Shown piece after piece: positions 36,684 through 45,840 of a stretch of DNA of 64,000 nt (the first letter of the stretch is position 1; each line of letters opens with the position of its first letter). The stretch is from the NCBI RefSeq assembly GCF_014023275.1, contig NZ_CP054698.1:868001-932000 (forward strand), given 5' to 3'. Made by a program: the position numbers and the translations under genes. The DNA is from Nostoc edaphicum CCNP1411. Its GTDB lineage: Bacteria; Cyanobacteriota; Cyanobacteriia; Cyanobacteriales; Nostocaceae. The notes under the pieces were generated by a model. It did not search any database. It was not told the origin of the DNA and worked only from the letters and a program-made list of their open reading frames with translations.

Positions 36684-37055
36684 TTCTGCTGAATCAGCGT
36701 AATGTATTTAAGGTTTATTTCTTTTATTCTATAACGCTCTTAACCTGCTTCAGGAATGCTGAATGCTGATTGAAGAAGAACTCAGAAGTCAGAATTCAGC
36801 AGTCAGAATCAAGACACGACGCTCGAATACTCGCTACCGCTTCGCTATCGAATACTCGCTCTCAGCTACTCCTACGGAGAAGCGAGCTACGCGGTAGCGT
36901 CTCCAAGAGTTGCCATGCCATTCGCGTTAGCGTCTCTGAAAGAGAAGGGTTTACGCTGCGCTATTCGTCAGTTGTACAAAATTCCTTCTGAATTCTGAAT
37001 TCTGACTCCTGAATTCTGTTCGATAAAAACCTCAATAAGTTGCTACCTGCAAACG
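36684..37055. repeat. Dispersed-repeat region between miaB and the protease gene
   Basis: 372 bp filled with repeats: GAATTCTGAATTCTGACTC-type units at both ends (about 36770-36810 and 36985-37020) flank a GC-rich block with GCTACTCCTACGGAGAAGCG, CTACGCGGTAGCG and CGCGTTAGCG palindromes. The latter is a common Nostoc intergenic repeat. An ORF across it is an artefact. Confidence 0.7.
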
Positions 37056-37625
37056 TTAGCGGTAATGAAATTCGACCTCTTTCTCCAGAATCTTGATGTC
37101 ATATTTCCCAAAGAAATCGTGGCCTAGTAAGCCGATGCTTCCTTTTGGTGCGATCGCAACTTGAAGATTATTGGCTGTCACTCCACCGACTGCTATAGAT
37201 TTTACCTTACTGGTTGGAAATTCTACTTCGCTACCATCAGCAATTTGAGCTTGCATTGAGCCTGTAGCCTGTAGTTCAAGTGTATTCGCCATACCTTGAG
37301 TGATAATGGTTCCACTAGCACCTGTATCTACAATCATTTCAAAGGTTTTTTTGTCGTTGAAGGTGACATCAATTACAGGAGTTCCACCAAAGCGGCGTTT
37401 GATTGAGACTCGAAAAACTCTGTTATCTGAAGGTGCGGCTATATTACTACTATTGCCACAAAGCCTTCCCAATCCAACGGTTTTGCCAGAGGAGTTTATC
37501 ATGTAACATGCTCCTGGATCGTCAGCCGTTGCCCGATGAGAGAATGCTAAAAATATCAGCGTCGGCATGAGTGCGATCGCAGCCAGATTAACGGTCGTAT
37601 TCCAACGCTTCCAAGCATTATTCAT
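37056..37625 (-). CDS. Retropepsin-like aspartic protease, exported
   Basis: 189 residues. An N-terminal hydrophobic segment (about 12-33) works as signal peptide or anchor. The body (about 70-189) is a single-lobe retropepsin fold: catalytic MIVDTGASGTIITQ, then the IADGSEVEFPT flap region and GLLGHDFFGKYDI, the hydrophobic-Gly motif. Clan AA proteases of this kind (TIGR02281-like) are common in bacteria, act as dimers and are little studied. It lies between two repeat regions and has no functional neighbour. Confidence 0.85.
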   Translation of the reverse strand: MNNAWKRWNTTVNLAAIALMPTLIFLAFSHRATADDPGACYMINSSGKTVGLGRLCGNSSNIAAPSDNRVFRVSIKRRFGGTPVIDVTFNDKKTFEMIVDTGASGTIITQGMANTLELQATGSMQAQIADGSEVEFPTSKVKSIAVGGVTANNLQVAIAPKGSIGLLGHDFFGKYDIKILEKEVEFHYR

Positions 37626-38432
37626 ATTATATTAACCTACAATTTTTGTGATCTTTTTTAATAGCTAAACTCATCGTAAGTAAGTGGGCGTAAATAATTA
37701 AAGGTTTGTAGTGGGGACTTTAGTCCTCTCTTAAGGGCAAAAGCCTTTACTACGAGCTAATTCAATTGAATTTTAAATTACTTAATATAGTTTTATTTAT
37801 TCTTGCCCACTTACTTAGTTGCTGCAAAATATGGTGTTAAAATCTCAACTACTTAATCTATAAAAGCAACTTTTATTAATTTACACTAAATAATAATTTT
37901 AACTTTTATTGTTTTTGATTACTATAGTTTTCTATGATATTCACGCTACTTCTGTACTTTGCTTAACCCAACCTACAATTCAAAGCCTCTCTCCTTTTAG
38001 GAGAGAGGTTTGGAGAGAGGTCAAAATGCATTGCATACAAACTGATAACTGCCATAAAAAATATTTTTATATATGTGTTTCATCAGATAAAATTGCATCT
38101 CTACTCAATACATTCTAGCTAGAATTACTGATTATAAATTAAAGATTGGGTAAAGACATGATCAAACTACTTAGAGCATATTAAATCTGGCATAATAAAG
38201 CAGGAGTCAGAATTCAGAATGGGCTACGCCCCGCTGCGCTAACAGAATTCAGAATACTCTACCCATAAACTCCAGGTTTTAAGGTAAGAATATTTTAATT
38301 TTTTCGCGCCACTTGCGGGCAAGGTTTTAAACCAATATTCATTACCCAGTTGGACTCCAATTCAATTCTGAATTCTGACTCCTGAGTTCTGAATTCTTCT
38401 TATAAAAAGTCATATCAGAGAAATTTGTTAAC
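37626..38432. other. Long repeat-rich intergenic region
   Basis: 807 bp with no gene I can support. It contains the palindromic repeat at 37704-37757 (relative of 11477-11540), the hairpin CCTCTCTCC/GGAGAGAGG (37986-38008), AT-rich DNA, and a block with GAATTCAGAAT units around a GGGCTACGCCCCGCTGCGC palindrome (38196-38260) that ends with GAATTCTGACTCCTGAG units near 38385. Confidence 0.65.
37704..37757. repeat. Dispersed palindromic repeat (second copy)
   Basis: GTAGTGGGGACTTTAGTCC ... AAAGCCTTTACTAC: a diverged relative of the element at 11477-11540, with the same GTAGT...ACTAC ends and TTTAG core. Confidence 0.6.
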
Positions 38433-39206
38433 TTACTCAAGGTTTGCTGCGGCATTCACAGCAGTTGCGATCGCATTTTTCACAGCAATATCTATTTGTT
38501 CCAAAATGATATTTTCACCATCTGTACGCGAAGCAACTACACCGCAAATAGCTGCTGCTGCAAAATTATATACTCCTGCCATTTTGAATAGTGTGCCGGA
38601 TTCCATCTCGTAATTCAAGATATTCAAGCGCCGATATTCTTCTGTAATGCCATGCAGCGATCGCATTAAATTTGGATTTGCGGAATCAGTGCGTTCTTGT
38701 CCTTCGTAAAAAGTATCAACTGATGCCGTAATTCCGATGTAATGTTCAACCTCTAATTCTCGTGCGGCTTTAACTAAAGCGACTGTCAGAAAAGGATCGG
38801 CTGCGGCTGGATATTCCACAGGTGCAATGTCATAAGCTGCACCTTGGCGACATAGTGCTGCACTGCTAATAACAACGCTACCAACTGGTATATAAGGTTG
38901 AATGGAACCGCAAGTGCCAATGCGAATAATTTGCCGGATTCCTACTTGTACCAACTCATTGACCACAATACTTAATGAAGGCGCACCCATACCACTTGTA
39001 GCTGATAAGATACTGCGACCATTCGGTAAGTATCCCACATAACTATTGAGTCCGCGATTTTCTGACAACGCGCGTACATCTTGTAAATAAGTTTGGGCAA
39101 TTAGACGCGATCGCTCTGGATCGCCAGATAATAGAGCAATGCTGGGAGGTGATGAACCTAAATCATCTTGCCCAAAGCCAATGTGATAAAAGCGTTTATT
39201 TGGCAT
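38433..39206 (-). CDS. Nucleoside phosphorylase (uridine/purine phosphorylase type)
   Basis: 257 residues of the PNP/UDP phosphorylase family. Signatures: LLSGDPERSRLIAQTY (phosphate loop), SGMGAPSLSIVVNEL, IRIGTCGSIQP (the G-T-C/S-G motif) and NYEMESGTLFKMA (ribose-binding Met-Glu). The NYEMESGTLF form with Q/R specificity elements points to uridine phosphorylase rather than hexameric purine phosphorylase. It cleaves nucleosides with phosphate to base and ribose-1-phosphate in salvage. It starts 31 bp downstream of the beta-helix gene on the same strand, probably by chance. Confidence 0.9.
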   Translation of the reverse strand: MPNKRFYHIGFGQDDLGSSPPSIALLSGDPERSRLIAQTYLQDVRALSENRGLNSYVGYLPNGRSILSATSGMGAPSLSIVVNELVQVGIRQIIRIGTCGSIQPYIPVGSVVISSAALCRQGAAYDIAPVEYPAAADPFLTVALVKAARELEVEHYIGITASVDTFYEGQERTDSANPNLMRSLHGITEEYRRLNILNYEMESGTLFKMAGVYNFAAAAICGVVASRTDGENIILEQIDIAVKNAIATAVNAAANLE

Positions 39207-39236
39207 TCAATACTACTCACACGTTATTATCATTTC

Positions 39237-41159
39237 TTACCACTCCCATCGACCGATGTCAGGTGCCGAACCGGAGTAAGAAAGTCCTACATAAGTTCCT
39301 CTATCCACCACAAGACTGCGTGACGAAGCCGGCTTATAGTAAGAGTTCCAACGGTCGCCCGTGCTTGTAAATCTTGGATCACCCTGGATGTTTGTCGCAT
39401 TAACCGCGAATTGGATCTGCCAAGTTGGCTTTGCTGAGTTCGTATTTCTGCGGAGATTATTAGTGAAAGCAATGTTCTTACCTCCTTGTACATCGTCTCC
39501 TTGAGAGTTCAAGAACACATTATTTTTGATCGATATCCTGTCTGCGGAGTCGAGTTGTAGGCTATTCCCTAAGTTATCGAATACATTGTTGTGAATATTG
39601 ATGTTGGAAGCTGAATCGGGAATGAAGATGGCAGCACTTTTCCCGAAACTAAATTGAACTTTACGAGCAACATTTGCGAAAATATTATTGTGGATGTTGA
39701 TGTTCTGATTTTCTATACTTCCACCCCATGCTTTCCCTCCCCAGATCGCAATACCGAAGCCCTTATCCTGAAAGTAGGAGTTGGATATCTCAACTCCGCT
39801 CAAAGCAACTTCGATTGACTCCTTAACACTCTGTCCGTCAATATCTTTTATTCGTACATTTCGCATCTTGAGATTACTTGGGTTTTTAGCTGTCGGTTGG
39901 TATTCATTCATTACTGAATGATTGACCATCGATAACCACGTATTACAGGCAACATTGTAGATTTCGTTTCCATAACTCAAATTCCAAAGTTCAATGGAAG
40001 CATCTTCGCTCCACTGGGAATCAACTTCTGGAACCTGGATGTCGCAATCGTGAATCTTCACATTACGTAGATGACCTACATGCATGAACTTTATGCCGTA
40101 TCCTTTATTTTCTCGGATAGTAATGTTGTAGATGTTGGCACCATCTAGCCCTCCAAGTCTGAGGTTCCCGGTAGATCCTCCCGATACCCAATCCGCTGCG
40201 GAGTTGATAAATGTGCAATCATGTATCGTTGTGTTTTTCATCCACTTTCCCTCTGGAAGCGGCACGAACCACCACATATCGCCACGAGTAAAAACTGCAC
40301 CACTGTGCTGGAAATCTTTGAATGTGACATTATGCACAGTCACATTGTTACGATTTTCTACCCAGATGCCGGCTTTGATGGTTTTGCCGTTCCCGTCTAT
40401 GGTGAAGCCGCCTAACGTCTGATTACCATCTGTCGCCCCAATCATCTCGGAAGGAGGGCCATACCGAGGGCTTGAGCCGGAGTAGCTAGGCGAGACAAGC
40501 TGAATAATACTTCCATGATGCAAAAGACTCCAATTGCTACTACCTGTGTTTACTCCCGGAGCAGGAATTGCACCGTTGCTAGTGATAGTCACCCTTGATT
40601 CACCTGCTCCCTCGATATTCACTCCCGGCGGAAGTACCGTCGCTTCCGTCTCCCTATAGACACCTGGGTTCAAATAAATCGTGTAGTTTTTATTCGGTTG
40701 AACTCGTTTTGCTGCATACGCCAACGTCCTCAATGGCTTGCCTAGCGATCCATCGCCTTTAGTGTCGCTTCCTGTGGGAGACACGTAGACGTATAAGCTC
40801 GTGGTAGGTTGGTTAGCCGCGACTTTAAGATTAGTCCTTTCACCATCCTTCTCCTTAAACAAATAGAAAAGGTTGAAATTACTACTATTAGGAGGAATCT
40901 TAAAAATCAGGTCTTTATCATTTGCGCCTCCCCCATAACTCGTACCGTAAAGGTTACTATCGCTGCTTTGTACAGATATTGCCTCTGAAGTCGAACCATC
41001 GGACTTGTTACTGCTATTAAACGAGTGAGTAACGGTAGGTGTAATGTTATCGATCGCAGAAGTTTTGTGCGTAGTTACTAACTGGGTTGTGACTACAGCT
41101 ACGAAAACAATAGTAGTTAAAGCTGCGTAGGAAAGAAGGGAGCGTAGAGTCTTTATCAT
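39237..41159 (-). CDS. Secreted right-handed beta-helix protein with DUF1565 and one GloVer-like repeat
   Basis: 640 residues. Signal peptide (about 1-35), then one copy of a repeat resembling the 'GloVer' type (THSFNSSNKSDG, NLYGTSYGGGANDKD). A DUF1565-like start of the helix follows (about 125-180, YVSPTGSDTKGDGSLGKPLRTL), then a parallel beta-helix (about 185-620) rich in turns such as NVTVHNVTFKDF, NIHNNIFANV and ISIKNNVFLN. Such proteins bind or cleave polysaccharides, often pectin- or alginate-like, outside the cell. No catalytic triad can be assigned. The join of GloVer repeat and beta-helix is unusual. Confidence 0.82.
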   Translation of the reverse strand: MIKTLRSLLSYAALTTIVFVAVVTTQLVTTHKTSAIDNITPTVTHSFNSSNKSDGSTSEAISVQSSDSNLYGTSYGGGANDKDLIFKIPPNSSNFNLFYLFKEKDGERTNLKVAANQPTTSLYVYVSPTGSDTKGDGSLGKPLRTLAYAAKRVQPNKNYTIYLNPGVYRETEATVLPPGVNIEGAGESRVTITSNGAIPAPGVNTGSSNWSLLHHGSIIQLVSPSYSGSSPRYGPPSEMIGATDGNQTLGGFTIDGNGKTIKAGIWVENRNNVTVHNVTFKDFQHSGAVFTRGDMWWFVPLPEGKWMKNTTIHDCTFINSAADWVSGGSTGNLRLGGLDGANIYNITIRENKGYGIKFMHVGHLRNVKIHDCDIQVPEVDSQWSEDASIELWNLSYGNEIYNVACNTWLSMVNHSVMNEYQPTAKNPSNLKMRNVRIKDIDGQSVKESIEVALSGVEISNSYFQDKGFGIAIWGGKAWGGSIENQNINIHNNIFANVARKVQFSFGKSAAIFIPDSASNINIHNNVFDNLGNSLQLDSADRISIKNNVFLNSQGDDVQGGKNIAFTNNLRRNTNSAKPTWQIQFAVNATNIQGDPRFTSTGDRWNSYYKPASSRSLVVDRGTYVGLSYSGSAPDIGRWEW

Positions 41160-41804
41160 TACTCAAAGGAGGGAAAGACGATGGACGCAAGGGAGCGGAT
41201 AAATGAGGAAAGAATGACAGGAAAAAGAATAGAAGGTTTTTTACCGTAAGAAGTACTACGGCGGGAAACTCTTCCTCGTCTTTGGAAGGAGGAAGTAAAG
41301 CTACTTGAAAATTTTTATCCAGTACCTATGGATAGATAAGCTGTAAAAAACCTACCATTCTATCTTTCACCTGAGTATTAAGATTTATTTGCCTAAATTT
41401 AACGTGAATTCGGGTTAAGGAGGTTAATTCAACGTTAACTAGCGAAAATAACGCAATTAGGTTGGCAGATACCAGAATAAATCAACAATACAATAAGGGT
41501 TTCAGCTTATCCCGAACTCAGGTTACGTGAAGAAAGCAGCTATGCAGAAGGCAGAATGCAATACAGTGTAGGTCTTTAAAATGCTGTTGAAAGGCTGCAC
41601 ACAACAAATAACTGGGAGCTACCAATATCAATTTCAAGCTTTCATTTCCTCCGCTTGAATACCTATATTTAAACGTCAACTAGGGCAACAATCAACGGTT
41701 TTTCTGTATTATCAGCCTTGTCTTTTATCTATACTACATATATAATACAAAATATATCACCACTCTGTTGATGACTGTTTGTCGCTTGAACAAAAGGAAA
41801 TTTT
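41160..41804. other. Divergent intergenic region before the EF-G paralogue
   Basis: 645 bp with no ORF worth calling. A hairpin CGGGAAACTCTTCCTCGTC-rich stretch at 41270-41300 and palindromic GTTAATTCAACGTTAAC at about 41424-41440 stand out. The 3' end holds a sigma70-like promoter (separate entry). The long leader suggests regulation. Confidence 0.45.
41718..41746 (+). promoter_or_regulatory. Candidate sigma70-type promoter of the EF-G paralogue
   Basis: TTGTCT (41718-41723) and a perfect TATAAT (41741-41746) are 17 bp apart, about 60 bp before the ATG at 41805. AAAGGA stands just before the start as ribosome binding site. Confidence 0.5.
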
Positions 41805-43844
41805 ATGATTCCCCGAACACGCATCCGAAATATTGGTATCTCTGCCCACATCGACTCTGGTAAAACTACGCTGTCAGAGCGAATTCTCTTCTACACGGGC
41901 AGAATCCACGCTATTGAGGAAGTGCGGGGAGGCGGTAAGGGTGCAACGATGGATTTTATGCCAGAAGAAAAACTACATGGCATAACCATCACTTCCGCTG
42001 CTACCACCTGCCAGTGGCACGATACCGAAATCAACCTGATTGATACACCTGGACACGTAGATTTCACAATTGAAGTGGAACGTGCCCTGCGGGTATTGGA
42101 TGGGGCAGTAATGGTGCTGTGTGCTGTGGCAGGTGTGCAGTCCCAATCCATTACGGTGGATCGGCAAATGAAGCGCTACCGTGTGCCGCGTTTGGCGTTC
42201 ATCAACAAGATGGATCGGACGGGGGCAGATCCATTTCGTGTAGTACAGGGGATACGCGATCGCTTGCAACTAAATGCAGTATTGCTCCAGTATCCTATCG
42301 GCAGTGAAGACCAATTCCAGGGAGTGATTGACCTGGTAGAAATGACTGCTGACTACTTTGAAGGTGAAAACGGGGAAAACTGGGAGAAAAAGTCAATTCC
42401 CGAACCTCTTAGGGATGAGGCGCAACAGGCACGCGACAAGCTGCTAGATACTTTGTCGCTGTTCTCAGAATCGATGACCGAGATGCTATTGGCGGGTGAG
42501 GAGATTCCTAAAGAATTAATTTGGGAAACCATCCGACAAGCAACTTTGAGTCTAGAATTCACGCCTGTACTGCTGGGTTCGGCATTCAAAAATAAAGGAG
42601 TGCAAAACTTATTGGATGCAGTTACGCTTTATCTACCATCTCCCGTGGATAGGGAAGTTAAGGGAATAGGTTACAGGTTACAGGGTACAGATAATTCCCT
42701 GTCATCTATCACCTGTAACCTCTCCCCTGACCCCGATGCTTCCTTAGTGGCATTGGCATTTAAACTCACCGTTGAATCCTTTGGGCAGTTGACCTATACC
42801 CGGATTTACTCTGGGATGCTCAAACCCGGTGATACCGTCTACAACTCACGGACTGAACAGCGGGTGCAAATCGGTCGCTTGGTGAGAATGCACGCCAATA
42901 AGCGAGAAGAGGTAAAAGTTGCCGTTGCTGGGGATATTGTCGCTATGTTGGGTGTCGATTGTGCTTCTGGTGATACATTCTGTTCTGGGGAACCACTGGT
43001 ATCTCTAGAGAAGATGTTTGTGCCGGAACCAGTGATTACGCTGGCGATTACGCCCAAAAAACAGGAAGATAGCGATCGCCTTTCCAAAGCACTCAATCGC
43101 TTTCAAAGGGAAGACCCTACCTTCCGGTTGAGCATCGATCCCGAATCAGGAGCAACTCTAATTTCTGGGATGGGCGAACTCCACTTGGAAATTTACCTGG
43201 AGCGCATCCAACGAGAATATAATGCCGAGGTCTACGTCGGTACTCCCGCCGTGGCGTACCGGGAAACCATTGGACAACAAGCTACCTTTGACTACCGATT
43301 CAAGAAACAGTCAGGCGGCCCCGGTCAGTACGCCCATATTACTGGGTGGATTGAACCCACAGACGAACCGTTTGTCTTTGAGAATCGGGTGGTTGGGGGT
43401 GCGATTCCCAAAGAATATATCCCGGCGTGCGAGAAGGGTTTCCGTGAGGCGATGCAATCAGGAAAGCTGCAAGGCTATCCGGTAACTGGGGTGAAAGTCG
43501 TTTTGGATGGTGGTTCATATCACCCAATTGACTCTTCAGAGTTGGCTTTCCGGTCAGCATCTCATCAAGCAATTGAGGGTGCGATCGCCAAAGCAAAACC
43601 CTACATCCTCGAACCCATAATGCTTGTAGAAGTGGAAACACCCAACGAGTTTATGGGAAGGGTTCAGGGTGACTTATCCTCTCGTCGGGGTTTGTTGTTG
43701 GGTTCCGAGACAATGCAGGGATACACGGTGATTCGCGCAGAAGTCTCACTGGCGAGAATGTTTGGGTATTCTACAGAGTTGCGATCGCTTACTTCTGGGA
43801 TGGCTACTTTTACAATGGAGTTTGCCTGCTATCGCCAGTCCTAG
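41805..43844 (+). CDS. Elongation factor G paralogue, divergent (spdEFG1/mtEFG1-like)
   Basis: 679 residues with all five EF-G domains. G motifs: AHIDSGKTT, DTPGHVD, NKMD and GSAFKNKG. Canonical EF-G has an Arg in the ERGIT switch I motif, whereas this protein has LHGIT (His58). The stretch RVLDGAVMVLCAVAGVQSQS and DRQMKRYRVPRLAFINK resembles the spirochaete/planctomycete and mitochondrial EF-G1 branch rather than the usual bacterial fusA. The linker between the G domain and domain II carries an in-frame palindromic repeat (42669-42720, residues 289-305). It is not next to rpsL, rpsG or tuf, so it is an extra copy with perhaps a special role in translocation or recycling. A hairpin and a GNAT gene follow. 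Confidence 0.9.
   Translation: MIPRTRIRNIGISAHIDSGKTTLSERILFYTGRIHAIEEVRGGGKGATMDFMPEEKLHGITITSAATTCQWHDTEINLIDTPGHVDFTIEVERALRVLDGAVMVLCAVAGVQSQSITVDRQMKRYRVPRLAFINKMDRTGADPFRVVQGIRDRLQLNAVLLQYPIGSEDQFQGVIDLVEMTADYFEGENGENWEKKSIPEPLRDEAQQARDKLLDTLSLFSESMTEMLLAGEEIPKELIWETIRQATLSLEFTPVLLGSAFKNKGVQNLLDAVTLYLPSPVDREVKGIGYRLQGTDNSLSSITCNLSPDPDASLVALAFKLTVESFGQLTYTRIYSGMLKPGDTVYNSRTEQRVQIGRLVRMHANKREEVKVAVAGDIVAMLGVDCASGDTFCSGEPLVSLEKMFVPEPVITLAITPKKQEDSDRLSKALNRFQREDPTFRLSIDPESGATLISGMGELHLEIYLERIQREYNAEVYVGTPAVAYRETIGQQATFDYRFKKQSGGPGQYAHITGWIEPTDEPFVFENRVVGGAIPKEYIPACEKGFREAMQSGKLQGYPVTGVKVVLDGGSYHPIDSSELAFRSASHQAIEGAIAKAKPYILEPIMLVEVETPNEFMGRVQGDLSSRRGLLLGSETMQGYTVIRAEVSLARMFGYSTELRSLTSGMATFTMEFACYRQS
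42669..42720. repeat. Palindromic repeat inserted in frame in the EF-G paralogue
   Basis: GGTTACAGGT at 42669-42678 pairs with ACCTGTAACC at 42711-42720, and CAGGG with CCCTG pairs inside. The unit codes for about 17 residues in a linker that varies in length among EF-G proteins. The reading frame is kept. Confidence 0.8.
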
Positions 43845-43863
43845 CATCTTGAAGTAGCTTTTA

Positions 43864-43884
43864 GGACACAGTTAGGCTGTGTCC
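43864..43884 (+). terminator. Hairpin after the EF-G paralogue
   Basis: GGACACAG (43864-43871) and CTGTGTCC (43877-43884) form an 8-bp stem with a 5-nt loop 20 bp past the stop codon, followed by CTTTC. It may terminate or attenuate transcription into the GNAT gene, whose AGGAGG follows 12 bp later. Confidence 0.5.
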
Positions 43885-43907
43885 CTTTCAATTATTAGGA
43901 GGTTTTT

Positions 43908-44780
43908 GTGCCTATTTTGAGAACTCTGCAACCTGGAGATGAAGTATCGCTGGAAGCATTTCTCTTGCAACACACTGATACTTCTATGTTTTTGCGCTCT
44001 AATTGGCGAGCGGCGGGACTGCTTGACCAAGGTGCCAGATTTCAAGGAACTTATGTAGCAGCCTACATAGATGAAAGTATAGTGGCAGTTGCAGCCCATT
44101 TTTGGAATGGGATGATTGTAGTTCAAGCCCCTGTATATCTGCAAGAGGTGGTACAAGCAGTTGTGGCACAATCTGGACGTGCCATCTCTGGAATTAGTGG
44201 CCCAGCAGCACAAGTCGAAGCGACAAAAAGCATTTTGGGACTTAGCAACCGAACAACTCAGCTTGATGAGTTTGAGATATTGTTTTCTCTAATACTGCGA
44301 GACTTGCAAATACCTCAAGCTTTAGCATCAGCAAAGGTAGAGTGTCGTTTACCACATCCAGAGGAGTTGGAATTACTCACAGAATGGCGTGTTGCCTATA
44401 GTATGGAAACTTTAGGACAAAGAGATACTCCCAGTTTAAAACCTGTTTGCCGTCTCGCAATTGAAGCATATCAAACTACGGCTATGCATTGGGTTTTGGT
44501 AGCAGGAGATACCCCAGTTTCCTACTCTGCTTTCAATGCCAGTCTACCTGATATTGTGCAAATTGGTGGAGTCTGGACACCGCCAGCCCTGCGCGGTAAA
44601 GGCTACGCCAAAAGTGTGGTAGCAGGCTCGTTGTTAGATGCGCGATCGCAGGGAGTAAAACGTGCCATCCTATTTACAGGTCATAATAACCAAGCAGCCC
44701 AAGCTGTTTATCGAGGAATTGGCTTTTTGCCTACTGGCGAGAAGTATGGCTTAGTATTATTTGAAGAGACTCAGGCTTGA
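43908..44780 (+). CDS. GNAT-family N-acetyltransferase
   Basis: 290 residues starting at GTG (43908), chosen because a perfect AGGAGG lies at 43897-43902. The C-terminal half (about 200-285) has the acetyl-CoA-binding motif A, VWTPPALRGKGYAKSVVAGSLL, and motif B, ARSQGVKRAILFTGHNNQAAQ AVYRGIGF. The N-terminal half is a second, diverged GNAT-like lobe, as in other twin-domain acetyltransferases. The substrate is unknown. It lies 63 bp after the EF-G paralogue and 117 bp before a second GNAT gene, so acetylation of a translation-related substrate is conceivable but unproven. Confidence 0.87.
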   Translation: MPILRTLQPGDEVSLEAFLLQHTDTSMFLRSNWRAAGLLDQGARFQGTYVAAYIDESIVAVAAHFWNGMIVVQAPVYLQEVVQAVVAQSGRAISGISGPAAQVEATKSILGLSNRTTQLDEFEILFSLILRDLQIPQALASAKVECRLPHPEELELLTEWRVAYSMETLGQRDTPSLKPVCRLAIEAYQTTAMHWVLVAGDTPVSYSAFNASLPDIVQIGGVWTPPALRGKGYAKSVVAGSLLDARSQGVKRAILFTGHNNQAAQAVYRGIGFLPTGEKYGLVLFEETQA

Positions 44781-44897
44781 GAAATATTGTGTCAAACCTT
44801 GGAGGCGCTCTTGCTATCCATTTATAATTTCCCTTTTTCTGGATTCGCTGGAATTGATTTTGTAGTCTTTACTGAAATTGCTCGTAATACTTGAACC

Positions 44898-45779
44898 ATG
44901 ATCCAGTATCGCTTCAAACAGTCATTCTCTGACGATCCCAGCTTAAGCCATAAGCTTTTTGACTTGATGGAAGTCACATTTCCCGGACTCAGCAGTTTAG
45001 CAGAATGTGCAAGAAAACTAGGTGCATCCTGGGAAACAGCTTCAACTCCCTTTATCCGCTTTCATGATGATATAGCTATTACCCATGTCGGAGTGTTAGA
45101 AATTCCCATGCAAATTATGGGACAAAGGCTCACTGTGGGAGGAATTCATGGAGTAGCTACTCGTGCAGAATTTCGCAGGAGAGGGTATTACCGCGAAGTG
45201 ATGGAGGAAGTGCTAGGATATTGCGATCGCGATCGCATTTACGAAACCCTGGTACTGACGACACCACAACCAGAGCTTTACTTACCTTTTGGCTTTCGTG
45301 TAATCGAAGAACACATCTTCAAAGTTAAATGTAACTCCACAGGTAGCACTGATAGCTTCAGAACACTGAATTTTACAGATATCAAAGATTACACATTGTT
45401 ACACAGACTTTTGGAAACACGCGCTCCTGTCTCTAATATAGTTGGCGTAGTCAACGAAAAACCTGTGTTCTGCTTCAATGAAGGAAGTCGTACTTTATAC
45501 CATGCCGAAGATTTAGATTTAATCGCGTGCATGGAGATAGAAGATAACCGACTTCATCTTTTTGATCTAGTGACAACGCAGATATGCTCTTTGAAGAATA
45601 TTCTTAGTAAAATACCTCAACCCATTGAAGAAGTAGTGATTTACTTTAGTCCAGAACTTCTCGATGTCAAAGATGTGCAAGCATTCGTCCATACATTTGA
45701 TGAAACAGTGCTGATGGTTCGCGGTAAATTTGCAGCAGAGGGCGAGAAATTTATGCTGCCGCGTTCTGCAAGGTGTTGA
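44898..45779 (+). CDS. GNAT-family acetyltransferase (Eis-like)
   Basis: 293 residues. The GNAT motif A lies in the N-terminal half: GGIHGVATRAEFRRRGYYREVM (about 85-105), followed by ETLVLTTPQPELYLPFGF. The C-terminal half (about 150-290) is a separate domain of the sterol-carrier type seen in Eis and similar enzymes, by position only. It differs clearly from the GNAT protein encoded just upstream, so the two are not recent duplicates. Substrate unknown. Confidence 0.83.
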   Translation: MIQYRFKQSFSDDPSLSHKLFDLMEVTFPGLSSLAECARKLGASWETASTPFIRFHDDIAITHVGVLEIPMQIMGQRLTVGGIHGVATRAEFRRRGYYREVMEEVLGYCDRDRIYETLVLTTPQPELYLPFGFRVIEEHIFKVKCNSTGSTDSFRTLNFTDIKDYTLLHRLLETRAPVSNIVGVVNEKPVFCFNEGSRTLYHAEDLDLIACMEIEDNRLHLFDLVTTQICSLKNILSKIPQPIEEVVIYFSPELLDVKDVQAFVHTFDETVLMVRGKFAAEGEKFMLPRSARC

Positions 45780-45840
45780 GTTACTTAAAATAAGTGAATC
45801 ATAATAGAACTGAAAGTTTCATCATCAGGATTGCCAAAAG

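Noticed and set aside
36770..36991. 73-residue ORF downstream of miaB on the plus strand
   Set aside because: It lies entirely in a known type of GC-rich dispersed repeat flanked by GAATTCTGA units.
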